Shown one piece after another: positions 1-8,390 of a DNA stretch of 64,000 nt. Under the pieces are notes generated by a model. It had not been told where the DNA came from. It searched no databases and saw nothing but the letters and a program-made list of their open reading frames with translations. The position numbers and the translations under genes are program-made. Source of the DNA: Akebia trifoliata (lineage: Eukaryota > Streptophyta > Magnoliopsida > Ranunculales > Lardizabalaceae); NCBI GenBank assembly GCA_017979445.1, contig CM030707.1, positions 25,426,586-25,490,585 on the forward strand, written 5' to 3'. How positions within the stretch are numbered: position 1 is the stretch's first letter; every line of letters begins with the position of its first letter.

Positions 1-143
1 GGATCCGCGCACCCCGCGGATCGAGGGCGCTTTCAGCGACGACTAACGACGGCCTCCCTGGCCGTCGCTACATGTTTTTACAACGGTATTTTTCCCTATA
101 GCGACGGTCACGGCCGTCGCTATAGCCCTATTTTACTGTAGTG
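1..143. mobile_element. CACTA (En/Spm) transposon, one terminus
   Basis: The stretch ends at 143 in CTGTAGTG, which read inward from the end is CACTACAG, the hallmark terminus of CACTA transposons. Just inside are repeated, mutually complementary GCGACGG / CCGTCGC motifs (about 43-68 and 100-123), the usual dense subterminal repeats to which the CACTA transposase binds. GTA at 144-146 would be one half of the 3-bp target duplication. The other half and the body lie beyond the window edge, so coding content is unknown. It is a different family from the CACTA element at 54914-62164, whose terminus reads CACTATGTG. Confidence 0.75.
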
Positions 144-355
144 GTAAGAGATGAAACCCGAAAGGGGTATGAGATATATACGAGAGACAGAGAGAAATTG
201 TAACCTAGTTCTTCTTTGGTTAATACAGTGAAATCATCGTTTTTCGCCCGTGGACGTAGGTCAATGCTTTGACGGAACCACGTATATCTTATGTCGTGTG
301 AGATTCTTGTGTTCTTGTTTGATTTATACTTTGGGTCATAGGGTTTAGTCTAACA
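144..355 (+). mobile_element. Ty1/copia LTR fragment (R-U5 side)
   Basis: The run from AAATTGTAACC through CCGTGGACGTAGG and GAACCACGTATATC to GTGTTCTTGTTTG is the arrangement I know from the transcribed part of many plant copia LTRs (start of R, then U5). A likely LTR end is TAACA near 351-355. The CACTA terminus abuts its left side, so the CACTA element probably inserted into this LTR. The internal copia domains that should flank it are not in the plus orientation here. Confidence 0.5.
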
Positions 356-904
356 GTACATAAATGTGGCTCTCACTTAAGAAGCATCAACACTTGCAAG
401 GCCATCTTGATGCCCAATAACCTTGGTCAATCTATCCAATGTGCCACATCAAGACAACATGGCCGACGGGTTCAGATCCATTGTACAAATATACCCCACT
501 GCAGTTATATATATAGTTGATTGGGTAACAATGTAAACCCTTTTGCAAATCCAATGACTTTATATCTTGCTTTACTTATATCCATGACTTTGATCAACTT
601 GGAAGGGATGAGTTTATCACCATTTTGTACATGGAGAAAAAAGGCTTGTTACATTGCATAAAACTGTGATCGATGATATCTAAGAAGTCTAAACCGGCGT
701 TCTCAGACCAATGAATTATGGTGGGGCCACCCAATTGACACTAAAAGATACATTGGGTCCCAAAACGGTGGCGTATATTGTAATGTCCCCATGATACTCA
801 ACCATTATTTTTGGACAATTTGAAGGCGGGGGAGAGGGAATTGGAAAGTGGTTTTGGCTCGCATATTGAAGAAGGTTGATTATAAGATTTTGTTTGTGTT
901 AGAA
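356..904. other. No assignable feature
   Basis: Nothing recognised: AT-rich sequence without a long open frame, splice-bounded exon or terminal repeat that I can support. It may be decayed retroelement flank. Confidence 0.4.
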
Positions 905-1390
905 AAAGGTCATCGGTGGCCGGGACGACTTCAATGCCAAAGAAGTGGAATACTGATCAATTAGTAGGCGAATAGTTATAGATCAGTTGGCAGAGGTAAG
1001 AATATCATCGAAGTAGATGAGAACTTGGGTTTGTTGATTAGGTGATAATTTGATGAAATCTAGGAGGTGAGAAAGCCAGAAAAGTATTTAAATATTTAAA
1101 CGAGTCCCTTTGTGACTGGCTTACGGTCATAGATGGATTTTGGTAGATTGCAAACATTGTTGGAGAATCAACGAACGCTAAAAACAGATTTATAAGGTTG
1201 AGCCATGTAAACTTCCTCTAACAAATGACCATCGAAAAATGCATTGGCGAATTGGCCAGTCACATCCTAGATACTGCAGAATCAAGATAATTCCCATGGT
1301 TGTGGGTTTGACCACATGAGTAAAGGTCTTAGTTAGTATAGTCAATTCCATGTTGTTGATTAAACTAAAACCCCATATCGACTTGGGTTG
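905..1390 (-). pseudogene. Ty1/copia reverse transcriptase remnant
   Basis: Read on the minus strand, this shows an ordered series of copia reverse-transcriptase motifs: DYTKTFTHVVKPTT (family pattern DYxETFSPVVKPTT), DWPIRQ, then after a frameshift the stretch around EEVYMAQP, then NNVCNLPKSIY (family NHVCKLHKSLY), and the catalytic-loop motif YFDDIL at 998-1015 (family YVDDIL). Several stops and frameshifts separate these blocks, so it cannot encode enzyme. Gag, protease, integrase and RNase H are not seen nearby. Its orientation is opposite to the LTR fragment at 144-355, so the two are not parts of one simple element. Confidence 0.75.
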
Positions 1391-1781
1391 AGAAAAGGAA
1401 TATTAGAATTTTACTCGAGGAGAGAGGAGGCTATCTATCCGGGCACCATATGAAGAAAGGCTTTTAATGGGTGGGTTTGGACCGAGCTTGGATTGGCCCT
1501 AAAGAGATGGGCTGTATCTTACACCAATTGTAAACCTTCATAGGCCCTGAGTTGGGTAAACCCAAGCCTAGGTCTGACGGGCTTGGTGGGGTTGATTTTT
1601 TCAGATTTTAGAAAAATTATTAAATTCATGCATATTTTGAACTGGTTTGAGTTTTTTGATGTTTGCTTTTCATCAAAATAAGGGCTCAATGTCCATCTTA
1701 GTTGATAAAACGGCTATATATAAAATTAAACTTGCAATTTTATGATATGTTTTAATAATTTTTTTGTAACAAATATATATA
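1391..1781. other. No assignable feature
   Basis: AT-rich stretch with short GGGCTTGG-like runs around 1490-1600 that could be subterminal sequence of an old transposon. No terminus or coding sequence can be supported. Confidence 0.3.
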
Positions 1782-2133
1782 GGGAAATGTTATGCACCCA
1801 ACCATTTACCCAACAATTTGCCCAACATGTTTTGTCCTACATGGGTTAGAAGTTTTGGAATATGTTAATTTTTGGTGAAGATGATCTCTACGGTTAGAAG
1901 ATTATCCTCACCAAAAATCAGCCCATTCCAAAACTTCTAACCCCATGTTTACAATTTGAAAAATCGTGAACCATCTATTTTTTGTAAACCATTTGTGATG
2001 GGGTTAGAAGTTTTGGAAAGAGCTCACCAAAAATCAGCCTTAGAGATCATCCTCACCAAAAATCAACCTATTCTAAAACTTCTAACCCATGTAGGGCAAA
2101 CAATGTTGGGCAAATGGTTGGGTGCTGAACAGG

Positions 2134-2137
<4 letters not shown>
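1782..2137. mobile_element. Mutator-like fold-back MITE, family A
   Basis: Starts GGGAAATGTTATGCACCC and ends in the complement, GGGTGCTGAACAGGACCC. Inside are nested inverted repeats of the shared core GGGTTAGAAGTTTTGG..CTGATTTTTGGTGAGGATGATC. It lies in (TA)n, like its neighbours. No coding capacity. Assignment to the Mutator superfamily follows from the 9-bp target duplications of relatives at 6839-7718 and 26859-27220. Confidence 0.75.
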
Positions 2138-2165
<28 letters not shown>

Positions 2166-2530
2166 GGAAATGTTCAGCAACAAACATTTTGGCAAAACAT
2201 TTTTCAAAACATGGGTTAGAGGTTTTGGAATGGGCTGATTTTTTGTGAGGATGATCTCTACAGCGAGGAGATCATCATCACCAAAAATCAGCCCATTCTA
2301 AAACTTCTAACCCCATCAAAAATGATTTACAAAAAATGGATGGTGCACAATTTTTTAACTTGTAAACTTGGGTTAGAAGTTTTGGAATGGGCTGATTTTT
2401 GGTGAGGATGATCTCCTCACCGTAGAGATCATCCTCACCAAAAATCAGCCCATTCCAAAACCTCTAACCCATGTTTTGAAAACTGTTTTGCCAAAATGTT
2501 TGTCAAAATGTTTGTTGCTGAACGGGACCC
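2166..2530. mobile_element. Mutator-like fold-back MITE, family B
   Basis: Termini GGAAATGTTCAGCAAC at the left and GTTGCTGAACGGGACCC at the right are inverted repeats. One G of the usual GGG start is missing on the left. It shares the internal palindromic core with family A. It is separated from the next element by only an 11-bp TA tract (2531-2541), which suggests successive insertions into the same type of target. Near-identical copy at 4225-4589 and a relative at 26859-27220. Confidence 0.75.
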
Positions 2531-2774
2531 TATATATATATGGGAGGCGTTCGGCGCAAAACATTTTGACAAACATTTTTAAACCGTCAGATTTAAGCAG
2601 ATGAACGGATCAGATTCAATTTGATTGTTTTATAAAATGTTTAAGTTAATTACAGCGTCGTCCCTCATTTTCAGCGAAATTAGTGCGACGTCCCTCTCCT
2701 CTTTCAAACCGATCGAACGAAATAAGGTTATGTTAGACAGAACTGAACCCTTTCTCCTCTGTCGAACCCTCTCT

Positions 2775-3145
2775 CATTTTCCATATACCTCCATTGATCA
2801 TCTCCAACATTTTCATGATCCTCTTCAGTTTCCTCACTATCTTCTTCTCCAGACACAATTTTACTTGACCAATGCTTTTTCATTATATCCATATTAGGGG
2901 CGTCTTCAAAGCCGGCTTGGGTCTGCTTCATTTAGGATTCTTAATATGGCCACTTTTTCTGGCATAAGCATCTTGATCACTATCTTCATCAATGTCGTTA
3001 TCAATTTCAAGAACATGTTTGCCATTCTCTTCTGGATTATGACCGAGATGCTTTCGTTTCAAATGGATGTTCAACTTTTATGCATGAATGTAGGCTTTCT
3101 TGCACCCTTCGTAAGGATAGGAGAAAGGAAATTAAGAGGAAGCTG
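2775..3145 (-). pseudogene. Captured fragment of a YY1-like C2H2 zinc-finger gene, copy 1
   Basis: On the minus strand this reads YPYEGCKKAYIH, one stop, then KLNIHLKRKH (the last zinc finger), followed by EIDNDIDEDSDQDAY, SRPKPALKTP and, after a frame change, the acidic EEDSEETEEDHENV and QWRYMEN. I remember this order (finger with YEGC and HEYKLNLHLKREH, then acidic SDQDAY, SRPKP and EEDSEETEED segments) from plant YY1-type transcription factors. Damage: the first zinc-binding Cys is Tyr, an in-frame stop lies in the finger linker, and there is another stop plus a frameshift before the acidic tail. The fragment runs without a visible intron. It sits inside the inverted arms of the 2542-3432 element and ends near them, as expected of captured host sequence. 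Confidence 0.6.
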
Positions 3146-3160
3146 ACCCATTAGCCACTG

Positions 3161-3241
3161 TCGAAGGTTTTGGAGCAATGGCTAACATCGAAGGTTTTGG
3201 AGCAGTGGCTAATGTCGAAGGTTTTGGAGCAGTAGCTAACT
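3161..3241. repeat. Three 27-bp tandem repeats
   Basis: TCGAAGGTTTTGGAGCA begins at 3161, 3188 and 3215, giving three near-identical 27-bp units next to the right arm of the Pack-MULE. In phase with the neighbouring zinc-finger fragment they would encode repeated Ala-Thr/Ser/Pro-like residues on the minus strand, but no protein family is recognised. Duplicated at 5221-5301. Confidence 0.85.
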
Positions 3242-3429
3242 AACTTAAACATTTTGAAAGAGGAGAGGGACGTCGCACTAATTACGTTGAAAATGAGGGA
3301 CGGCGCTGTAATTAATTTAAACATTTTATAAAACAATCAAATTGAATCTGATCCGTTCATCTGCGTTAAATCTGACGGTTTAAAAATGTTTGCCAAAATG
3401 TTTGTCAAAATGTTTTGCGCCGAACGCCT

Positions 3430-3462
<33 letters not shown>

Positions 3463-3465
<3 letters not shown>

Positions 3466-3842
3466 AAATGTTCAGCACCCTAAGTTTTACCACACACTTT
3501 AACAAACGTTTTTTGTCTTACATGGGTTAGAAGTTTTGGAATGAGCTGATTTTTGGGGAGAATGATCTCTATGATTAGAATATCATCCTCCAAAAAATCA
3601 GCCCATTCCGAAATGTTTAGCCCCATGTTTACAGGTTGAAAAATCGTGGACCGTCCATTTTTTGTAAATCATTTTTGATGGGGTTAGAAGTTTTGGAATG
3701 AGCTGATTTTTGGTGAGGATGATCTCCTCACAATAGAGATCATCCTCACCAAAAATCAGCCGATTCCAAAACTTCTAACCCATGTAGGACAAAACGCGTT
3801 TGTTAAAGTGTGTGGTAAAACTTAGGGTGCCGAACGGGACCC
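3463..3842. mobile_element. Mutator-like fold-back MITE, family A variant
   Basis: Left end GGGAAATGTTCAGCACCC, right end GGGTGCCGAACGGGACCC, with subterminal AAGTTTTACCACACAC mirrored as GTGTGTGGTAAAACTT. The core is the shared palindrome. Flanked by a 30-bp TA tract on the left and ATATATATAT on the right. Copy at 5523-5903. Confidence 0.75.
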
Positions 3843-3852
3843 ATATATATAT

Positions 3853-4190
3853 GGGTCCCTATCCGTGGCCAACATTTTGGCAAACACTTTTTCAAAACAT
3901 GGGTTAGAGGTCTTGGAATGGGCTGATTTTTGGTGAGGATGATCTCTACGGTGAGGAGATCATCCTCACCAAAAATCAGCTCATTCCAAAACTTCTAGCC
4001 CCATTTTACAAGTTGAAAAATCGTGAACCGTCCATTTTTTGTAAACCATTTGTGATGGGGTTAGAAGTTTTGGAAAGAGCTCACCAAAAATCAGCCTTAG
4101 AGATCATCCTCACCAAAAATCAACCTATTCTAAAACTTCTAACCCATGTAGGGCAAACAATGTTGGGCAAATGGTTGGGTGCTGAACAGG

Positions 4191-4194
<4 letters not shown>
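3853..4194. mobile_element. Chimeric fold-back MITE at the duplication junction
   Basis: The left half (GGGTCCCTATCCGTGGCC..) matches the left half of the element at 6449-6815. The right half, from about 4037, matches the right half of the element at 1782-2137, ending GGTGCTGAACAGGACCC. The switch occurs inside a stretch shared by both (around TTTTTTGTAAACC). This is the expected product of unequal exchange between two related elements and marks the join of the 2.06-kb tandem duplication. Confidence 0.75.
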
Positions 4195-4224
<30 letters not shown>

Positions 4225-4226
<2 letters not shown>

Positions 4227-4589
4227 AAATGTTCAGCAACAAACATTTTGGCAAAACATTTTTCAAAACATGGGTTAGAGGTTTTGGAATGGGCTGATTT
4301 TTTGTGAGGATGATCTCTACAGCGAGGAGATCATCATCACCAAAAATCAGCCCATTCTAAAACTTCTAACCCCATCAAAAATGATTTACAAAAAATGGAT
4401 GGTGCACAATTTTTTAACTTGTAAACTTGGGTTAGAAGTTTTGGAATGGGCTGATTTTTGGTGAGGATGATCTCCTCACCGTAGAGATCATCCTCACCAA
4501 AAATCAGCCCATTCCAAAACCTCTAACCCATGTTTTGAAAACTGTTTTGCCAAAATGTTTGTCAAAATGTTTGTTGCTGAACGGGACCC
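4225..4589. mobile_element. Mutator-like fold-back MITE, family B (duplicate)
   Basis: Near-identical to 2166-2530, displaced by about 2.06 kb as part of the tandem duplication, including the same missing G at the left terminus. Confidence 0.8.
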
Positions 4590-4834
4590 TATATATATAT
4601 GGGAGGCGTTCGGCGCAAAACATTTTGACAAACATTTTTTAAACCGTCAGATTTAAGCAGATGAACGGATCAGATTCAATTTGATTGTTTTATAAAATGT
4701 TTAAGTTAATTACAGCGTCGTCCCTCATTTTCAGCGAAATTAGTGCGACGTCCCTCTCCTCTTTCAAACCGATCGAACGAAATAAGGTTATGTTAGACAG
4801 AACTGAACCCTTTCTCCTCTGTCGAACCCTCTCT

Positions 4835-5205
4835 CATTTTCCATATACCTCCATTGATCATCTCCAACATTTTCATGATCCTCTTCAGTTTCCTCACTAT
4901 CTTCTTCTCCAGACACAATTTTACTTGACCAATGCTTTTTCATTATATCCATATTAGGGGCGTCTTCAAAGCCGGCTTGGGTCTGCTTCATTTAGGATTC
5001 TTAATATGGCCACTTTTTCTGGCATAAGCATCTTGATCACTATCTTCATCAATGTCGTTATCAATTTCAAGAACATGTTTGCCATTCTCTTCTGGATTAT
5101 GACCGAGATGCTTTCGTTTCAAATGGATGTTCAACTTTTATGCATGAATGTAGGCTTTCTTGCACCCTTCGTAAGGATAGGAGAAAGGAAATTAAGAGGA
5201 AGCTG
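4835..5205 (-). pseudogene. Captured fragment of a YY1-like C2H2 zinc-finger gene, copy 2
   Basis: Same fragment as 2775-3145, with the same Cys-to-Tyr change, stops and frame change, so the damage predates the tandem duplication. The 67-codon frame at 4788-4991, containing the acidic EEDSEETEED part, is identical to that of copy 1. Confidence 0.6.
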
Positions 5206-5220
5206 ACCCATTAGCCACTG

Positions 5221-5301
5221 TCGAAGGTTTTGGAGCAATGGCTAACATCGAAGGTTTTGGAGCAGTGGCTAATGTCGAAGGTTTTGGAGCAGTAGCTAAC
5301 T
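5221..5301. repeat. Three 27-bp tandem repeats (duplicate)
   Basis: Duplicate of the 3161-3241 array within the second Pack-MULE copy, with the same unit length and copy number. Confidence 0.85.
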
Positions 5302-5489
5302 AACTTAAACATTTTGAAAGAGGAGAGGGACGTCGCACTAATTACGTTGAAAATGAGGGACGGCGCTGTAATTAATTTAAACATTTTATAAAACAATCAA
5401 ATTGAATCTGATCCGTTCATCTGCGTTAAATCTGACGGTTTAAAAATGTTTGCCAAAATGTTTGTCAAAATGTTTTGCGCCGAACGCCT

Positions 5490-5522
<33 letters not shown>

Positions 5523-5525
<3 letters not shown>

Positions 5526-5903
5526 AAATGTTCAGCACCCTAAGTTTTACCACACACTTTAACAAACGTTTTTTGTCTTACATGGGTTAGAAGTTTTGGA
5601 ATGAGCTGATTTTTGGGGAGAATGATCTCTATGATTAGAATATCATCCTCCCAAAAAATCAGCCCATTCCGAAATGTTTAGCCCCATGTTTACAGGTTGA
5701 AAAATCGTGGACCGTCCATTTTTTGTAAATCATTTTTGATGGGGTTAGAAGTTTTGGAATGAGCTGATTTTTGGTGAGGATGATCTCCTCACAATAGAGA
5801 TCATCCTCACCAAAAATCAGCCGATTCCAAAACTTCTAACCCATGTAGGACAAAACGCGTTTGTTAAAGTGTGTGGTAAAACTTAGGGTGCCGAACGGGA
5901 CCC
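5523..5903. mobile_element. Mutator-like fold-back MITE, family A variant (duplicate)
   Basis: Duplicate of 3463-3842. It differs by an extra C at about 5651 and by length of the neighbouring TA tract. Confidence 0.8.
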
Positions 5904-6715
5904 ATATATATATGGGTCCCTATCCGTGGCCAACATTTTGGCAAACACTTTTTCAAAACATGGGTTAGAGGTCTTGGAATGGGCTGATTTTTGGTGAGGA
6001 TGATCTCTACGGTGAGGAGATCATCCTCACCAAAAATCAGCTCATTCCAAAACTTCTAGCCCCATTTTACAAGTTGAAAAATCGTGAACCGTCCATTTTT
6101 TGTAAACCATTTTTGATGAGGTTAGAAGTTTTGGAATGGGCTGATTTTTGGTGATGATGATCTCCTCACCATAGAGATCATCCTCCCAAAAAATCAGCCC
6201 ATTCCGAAATGTTTAGCCCCATGTTTACAGGTTGAAAAATCGTGGACCGTCCATTTTTTGTAAATCATTTTTGATGGGGTTAGAAGTTTTGGAATGAGCT
6301 GATTTTTGGTGAGGATGATCTCCTCACAATAGAGATCATCCTCACCAAAAATCAGCCGATTCCAAAACTTCTAACCCATGTAGGACAAAACGCGTTTGTT
6401 AAAGTGTGTGGTAAAACTTAGGGTGCCGAACGGGACCCATATATATATGGGTCCCTATCCGTGGCCAACATTTTGGCAAACACTTTTTCAAAACATGGGT
6501 TAGAGGTCTTGGAATGGGCTGATTTTTGGTGAGGATGATCTCTACGGTGAGGAGATCATCCTCACCAAAAATCAGCTCATTCCAAAACTTCTAGCCCCAT
6601 TTTACAAGTTGAAAAATCGTGAACCGTCCATTTTTTGTAAACCATTTTTGATGAGGTTAGAAGTTTTGGAATGGGCTGATTTTTGGTGATGATGATCTCC
6701 TCACCATAGAGATCA
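5646..6715. repeat. Direct tandem duplication, unit 535 bp
   Basis: 5646-6180 and 6181-6715 are near-identical in direct orientation, each starting TCCTCCCAAAAAATC. The unit runs from the middle of one fold-back element to the middle of the next, so it is also explained by exchange between neighbouring members. It is present only after the second 2.06-kb unit, so it is younger than or independent of that event. Confidence 0.85.
5914..6438. mobile_element. Chimeric fold-back element from a 535-bp duplication
   Basis: Begins like the element at 6449-6815 (GGGTCCCTATCCGTGGCC) but after 6180 switches into the middle of the family A variant (TCCTCCCAAAAAATC) and ends with that family's terminus, GGGTGCCGAACGGGACCC. 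It is longer than a normal member (525 rather than about 370 bp) because it spans the junction of the 535-bp tandem duplication. Confidence 0.75.
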
Positions 6716-6815
6716 TCCTCACCAAAAATCAGCCCATTCCAAGACCTCTAACCCATGTTTTGAAAAATGTGTTTGCCAAAATGTTTGCCAAACTGTTGGC
6801 CATTGAACGCTACTC
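6449..6815. mobile_element. Mutator-like fold-back MITE, family D (full length)
   Basis: Left end GGGTCCCTATCCGTGGCCAAC-like, right end GGCCATTGAACGCTACTC; the termini are partial inverted repeats sharing GGCCAAC..TTTGGCAAAC. It has the same core palindrome as the other families. This is the intact reference for the left halves found at 3853 and 5914. Confidence 0.7.
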
Positions 6816-7256
6816 TATATATATATATATATATAATGGGGGGCGTTCGCTGGCTAACGATTTGGCAAACGGATTGGCAAACTTTTTTCAATCGTTGGAT
6901 ATAGGATAATCGAACGGACCAGATTCAAAATAACAGTTGATCGGTTAAGTTATAAAACTATAACTTATTTACCGCGCCATCCCTCTCTTTCATAATAATT
7001 AGTGTTTCCTCCCTCCTCTTTTAAAACCCGATCGAACATAACAGGGAGTTCTCTCTCTCTCCATCGTCAAGAACTCTCTCTCCATCGTCTCTCTTCGAAC
7101 ATAACAGGGAGTTCTTTTCGAACTCTCTCTCTCCATCGTCTCTCTTCGAACTTAATTGCAGCCGAAACCCTAGAGAAGAGTTTTGCAGCTAAATGAGATC
7201 GTGTAAGGGTGAGGTAGTTGCAGCGTTCGTGTTCATGTGAGAGAGAGGGTTTCAAC

Positions 7257-7358
7257 ATTCATGTTTCGTCGATGGAGTTGCAGCGAGGTCAGCCGTTCAT
7301 GTTTCGTCGATGGAGTTGCAGCAAGGTCAGCCATTCATGTTTCGTCAATGGGTTTCAG
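7257..7358. repeat. 38-bp tandem repeats
   Basis: Units starting TTCATGTTTCGTCGATGG recur at 7257, 7295 and 7333 (about 2.7 copies of 38 bp) in the interior of the 6839-7718 element. Confidence 0.85.
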
Positions 7359-7379
7359 TGCGAGGGTTTCAGCGTGAGT

Positions 7380-7495
7380 AAGTGAGAGAGAGATAGAGAG
7401 AAAGAGAGAGGCAGCGAGAGTGAGAGAGAGAGAGAGAGAGAGAGGCAGCGAGAGTGAGAGAGAGGGTGAGAGAGAGTGAGAAGAGAAAACAGAGA
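7380..7495. repeat. GA-rich low-complexity tract
   Basis: Runs of GAGAGA broken by GGCAGCGAGAGT, inside the same Mutator-like element. The mirrored CT-rich run at 7045-7145 could pair with it, extending the element's fold-back character. Confidence 0.8.
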
Positions 7496-7727
7496 GTTCT
7501 CTTCGAAGAGAAACAGAACTCTGTTCTGTTCTCTCGGTTTTAAAGAGGAGAGGGAGGTCGCACGAAATATAGTAAAAGTGTAGGGACGGCGTTGTAAAAT
7601 TGTAAATTTTATAACGTTAGTGTGATATTTGATCTCGTCCGTCAGATTACGTTTTATCTAACAGTTAACAAATGTTTGCCAAACCGTTTGCCAAAAAGTT
7701 TGCCCGCAAACGCCACCCTATATAATG

Positions 7728-8130
7728 TAGTAGTGAGCACGATCAGATCGGATTGAGCTTTTGTTAAACACTATAGCTCAGTCTGGATTTAATGGATTGA
7801 ATTTTTTTTACTGACCCCAGCCCTAACCACAAGAGACAAGTGATGACATCTAGTGAGGTAACAAAATACCTGGAATCATAGTCATTCACAATCACAGGTT
7901 ATTTAAGTATAGGCTTATGGCAACCATTCCTATTTACTCAGTGCATGAACAGGAAGATAGGATCGATCATGTACATACATAGTGCAGCTGTACATTCGGG
8001 TAAACTTGAACCAGACCAAACTGAATTTTTGGGTTCAGTCTGGATATGGCTGAAATTGAGACCAACCCATATTCTTTTGGTCCGGGTTCTAAGTCCAAAG
8101 TTGGGGTGCTAATAGCCATTCTAACAAATT
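7728..8130. other. Noncoding, hAT-like subterminal character
   Basis: No gene seen. 7985-8100 has the GGTTCAGTC / GGTCCGGGTTC type of repeats common just inside hAT ends, but no convincing terminus or 8-bp duplication. Confidence 0.3.
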
Positions 8131-8149
8131 TCCTCAAACAGAAGCTCGA

Positions 8150-8352
8150 CTTCCGTCATTGTTGAACTATTTTCTTTCACTCTCACTCTCTACTCATTTC
8201 TGTCTCTCCTCTCACTCGACTGCTCTTCTCTTTTGCTCTCTCTCAAATCCTTCGCTCTTCTCAAATCTCTCTTCTCTCTCTTGGATTTCTCTTCTCAAAT
8301 CTCTCTCTCTTGGATCTCTCTTCTTGAATCAACTCTCTAAGTTTTGATCTAG

Positions 8353-8389
<37 letters not shown>

Positions 8390-8390
8390 A
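8150..8390. repeat. CT-rich tract with (CT)n microsatellite
   Basis: Pyrimidine-rich DNA ending in an uninterrupted (CT)n run at about 8356-8386. It resembles the CT-rich 5' leaders of plant genes, but no downstream exon can be tied to it. The 62-codon frame across it is only low-complexity translation. Confidence 0.6.

Larger units (their letters stand above)
2542..3432. mobile_element. Gene-carrying Mutator-like element (Pack-MULE), copy 1
   Basis: The element begins GGGAGGCGTTCGGCGC and ends GCGCCGAACGCCTCCC, a perfect inverted terminus, and the inverted arms run on for about 180 bp on each side (to about 2708 and from about 3250). Between the arms is unrelated, less AT-rich sequence with a fragment of a YY1-like zinc-finger gene on the minus strand and three 27-bp tandem repeats. 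TA tracts flank both sides. There is no transposase, so mobilisation would have depended on another element. Copy 2 is at 4601-5492. Confidence 0.8.
4601..5492. mobile_element. Gene-carrying Mutator-like element (Pack-MULE), copy 2
   Basis: Near-identical to 2542-3432, with the same termini, the same captured sequence and the same interior reading frames. I noticed only single-base differences such as one extra T in the left arm. It arose by the segmental tandem duplication, not by transposition, because its flanking elements were duplicated with it. Confidence 0.8.
1980..6098. repeat. Direct tandem duplication, unit about 2.06 kb
   Basis: About 1980-4036 and about 4037-6098 are near-identical in direct orientation. 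Corresponding landmarks are offset by 2057-2060 bp (2625/4685, 2728/4788, 3151/5211), and the four longest interior reading frames match exactly. Differences I saw are single-base indels and TA-tract lengths. The ends lie inside two related fold-back elements, so unequal recombination between dispersed elements is the simplest origin. The near-identity suggests a recent event, or an assembly duplication. Confidence 0.85.
6839..7718. mobile_element. Mutator-like element with unrelated interior and exact 9-bp target duplication
   Basis: The termini GGGGGCGTTCG..GGCAAACGG and the complement of GCAAACGCCACCC form imperfect inverted repeats, with arms that include a mirrored AGGAGAGGGAGG/CCCTCCTC segment. 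The interior (about 7035-7530) is not fold-back sequence: it holds CT/GA-rich DNA, 38-bp tandem repeats and a GAAACCCTAGAGAAG run like a plant 5' leader. Flanks are TATATAATG at 6830-6838 and again at 7719-7727, an exact 9-bp target duplication, the Mutator-superfamily signature. No transposase. The interior may be captured host sequence, but no gene is recognised. Confidence 0.85.

Noticed and set aside
2625..2897. 90-codon plus-strand frame present twice (also 4685-4957)
   Set aside because: It runs across the inverted arm into the captured fragment on the wrong strand. Its identity in two places is explained by the tandem duplication, not by selection.
7002..7196. 64-codon Ser/Leu-rich frame
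   Set aside because: Encoded by the CT-rich interior repeats of a Mutator-like element, with an equally long antisense frame.
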